Shown here: piece after piece, positions 5,638 through 5,680 of the stretch | Position numbering within the stretch: position 1 is the stretch's first letter | Layout: every line of letters starts with the position of its first letter | Notes under the pieces: model-generated | Database searches by the model: none | Seen by the model: the letters and a program-made list of their open reading frames with translations, nothing else | Told to the model about the DNA's origin: nothing | NCBI GenBank assembly: GCA_964446285.1 | Contig: CAYUNT010000251.1 | Location: 1 to 5,680 of the forward strand | Direction of reading: 5' to 3' | DNA length: 5,680 bases | Source: CAYUNT01 sp964446285 | GTDB lineage: Bacteria > Sumerlaeota > Sumerlaeia > SLMS01 > CAYUNT01 | Made by a program: the position numbers and the translations under genes

Positions 5638-5680
5638 CGTTTTTTCCTCAAGCGGCGAGAAGGGGCGCATAGGTCTTGAT

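Noticed and set aside
5640..5645. Run of six T after the transporter stop as an intrinsic terminator
   Set aside because: I found no stable GC-rich stem directly before the run on either strand.
5648..5680. Possible C-terminal end (IKTYAPLLAA then stop) of a convergent minus-strand gene entering from the right
   Set aside because: Only ten codons are visible. It is plausible, but cannot be told from chance without sequence beyond the edge.

Overview
The window is GC-rich bacterial chromosomal DNA with tightly packed genes in two divergent pairs. I cannot name the organism. Short palindromes lying inside genes, and a 9-bp ATGGGACAR tandem repeat between genes, remind me of genomes from the Planctomycetes/Verrucomicrobia side and of uncultured phyla such as Sumerlaeota. 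That is recollection only, not a database result.

Left arm, minus strand (read right to left): a 689-codon gene at 3002-933 encodes a protein that looks like a distant glycoside hydrolase family 57 member. It is followed 17 bp later, with a clear GGAGGGG ribosome binding site, by a membrane protein gene starting at 915 that stays open to the left edge (305 codons visible). That second protein has the layout of a GT-C type membrane glycosyltransferase, with an Asp-Glu pair in its first loop. The two form a likely operon concerned with glycan or polysaccharide metabolism.

Right arm, plus strand: an RluA-family RNA pseudouridine synthase (core from about 3310 to 4152) is followed after 96 bp by a 12-helix major facilitator transporter of the MFS_1_like/HcaT-type group (4249-5637). 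Both seem to lack an ATG start and probably use TTG. The gap between them carries four 9-bp tandem units. The 148-bp gap at 3003-3150 separates the divergent arms.

The main non-genic signal is a dispersed palindromic repeat. The 19-bp hairpin sequence cttggacgtcccgtccaag occurs four times exactly, twice on each strand, at 12-30, 289-307, 3231-3249 and 3763-3781. Three diverged relatives lie at 42-60, 3267-3286 and 3733-3751. Three of the exact copies have a diverged partner in the same orientation, two of these pairs at exactly 30 bp. The copies sit inside the glycosyltransferase-like and pseudouridine synthase reading frames without breaking them, because the element has no stop codon in any of its six frames. 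They add hydrophilic loop peptides to the proteins. One diverged copy keeps its stem perfect by paired substitutions. This looks like a REP/BIME-like element that tolerates, or is adapted to, insertion in coding sequence. No mobilising enzyme is visible in the window.
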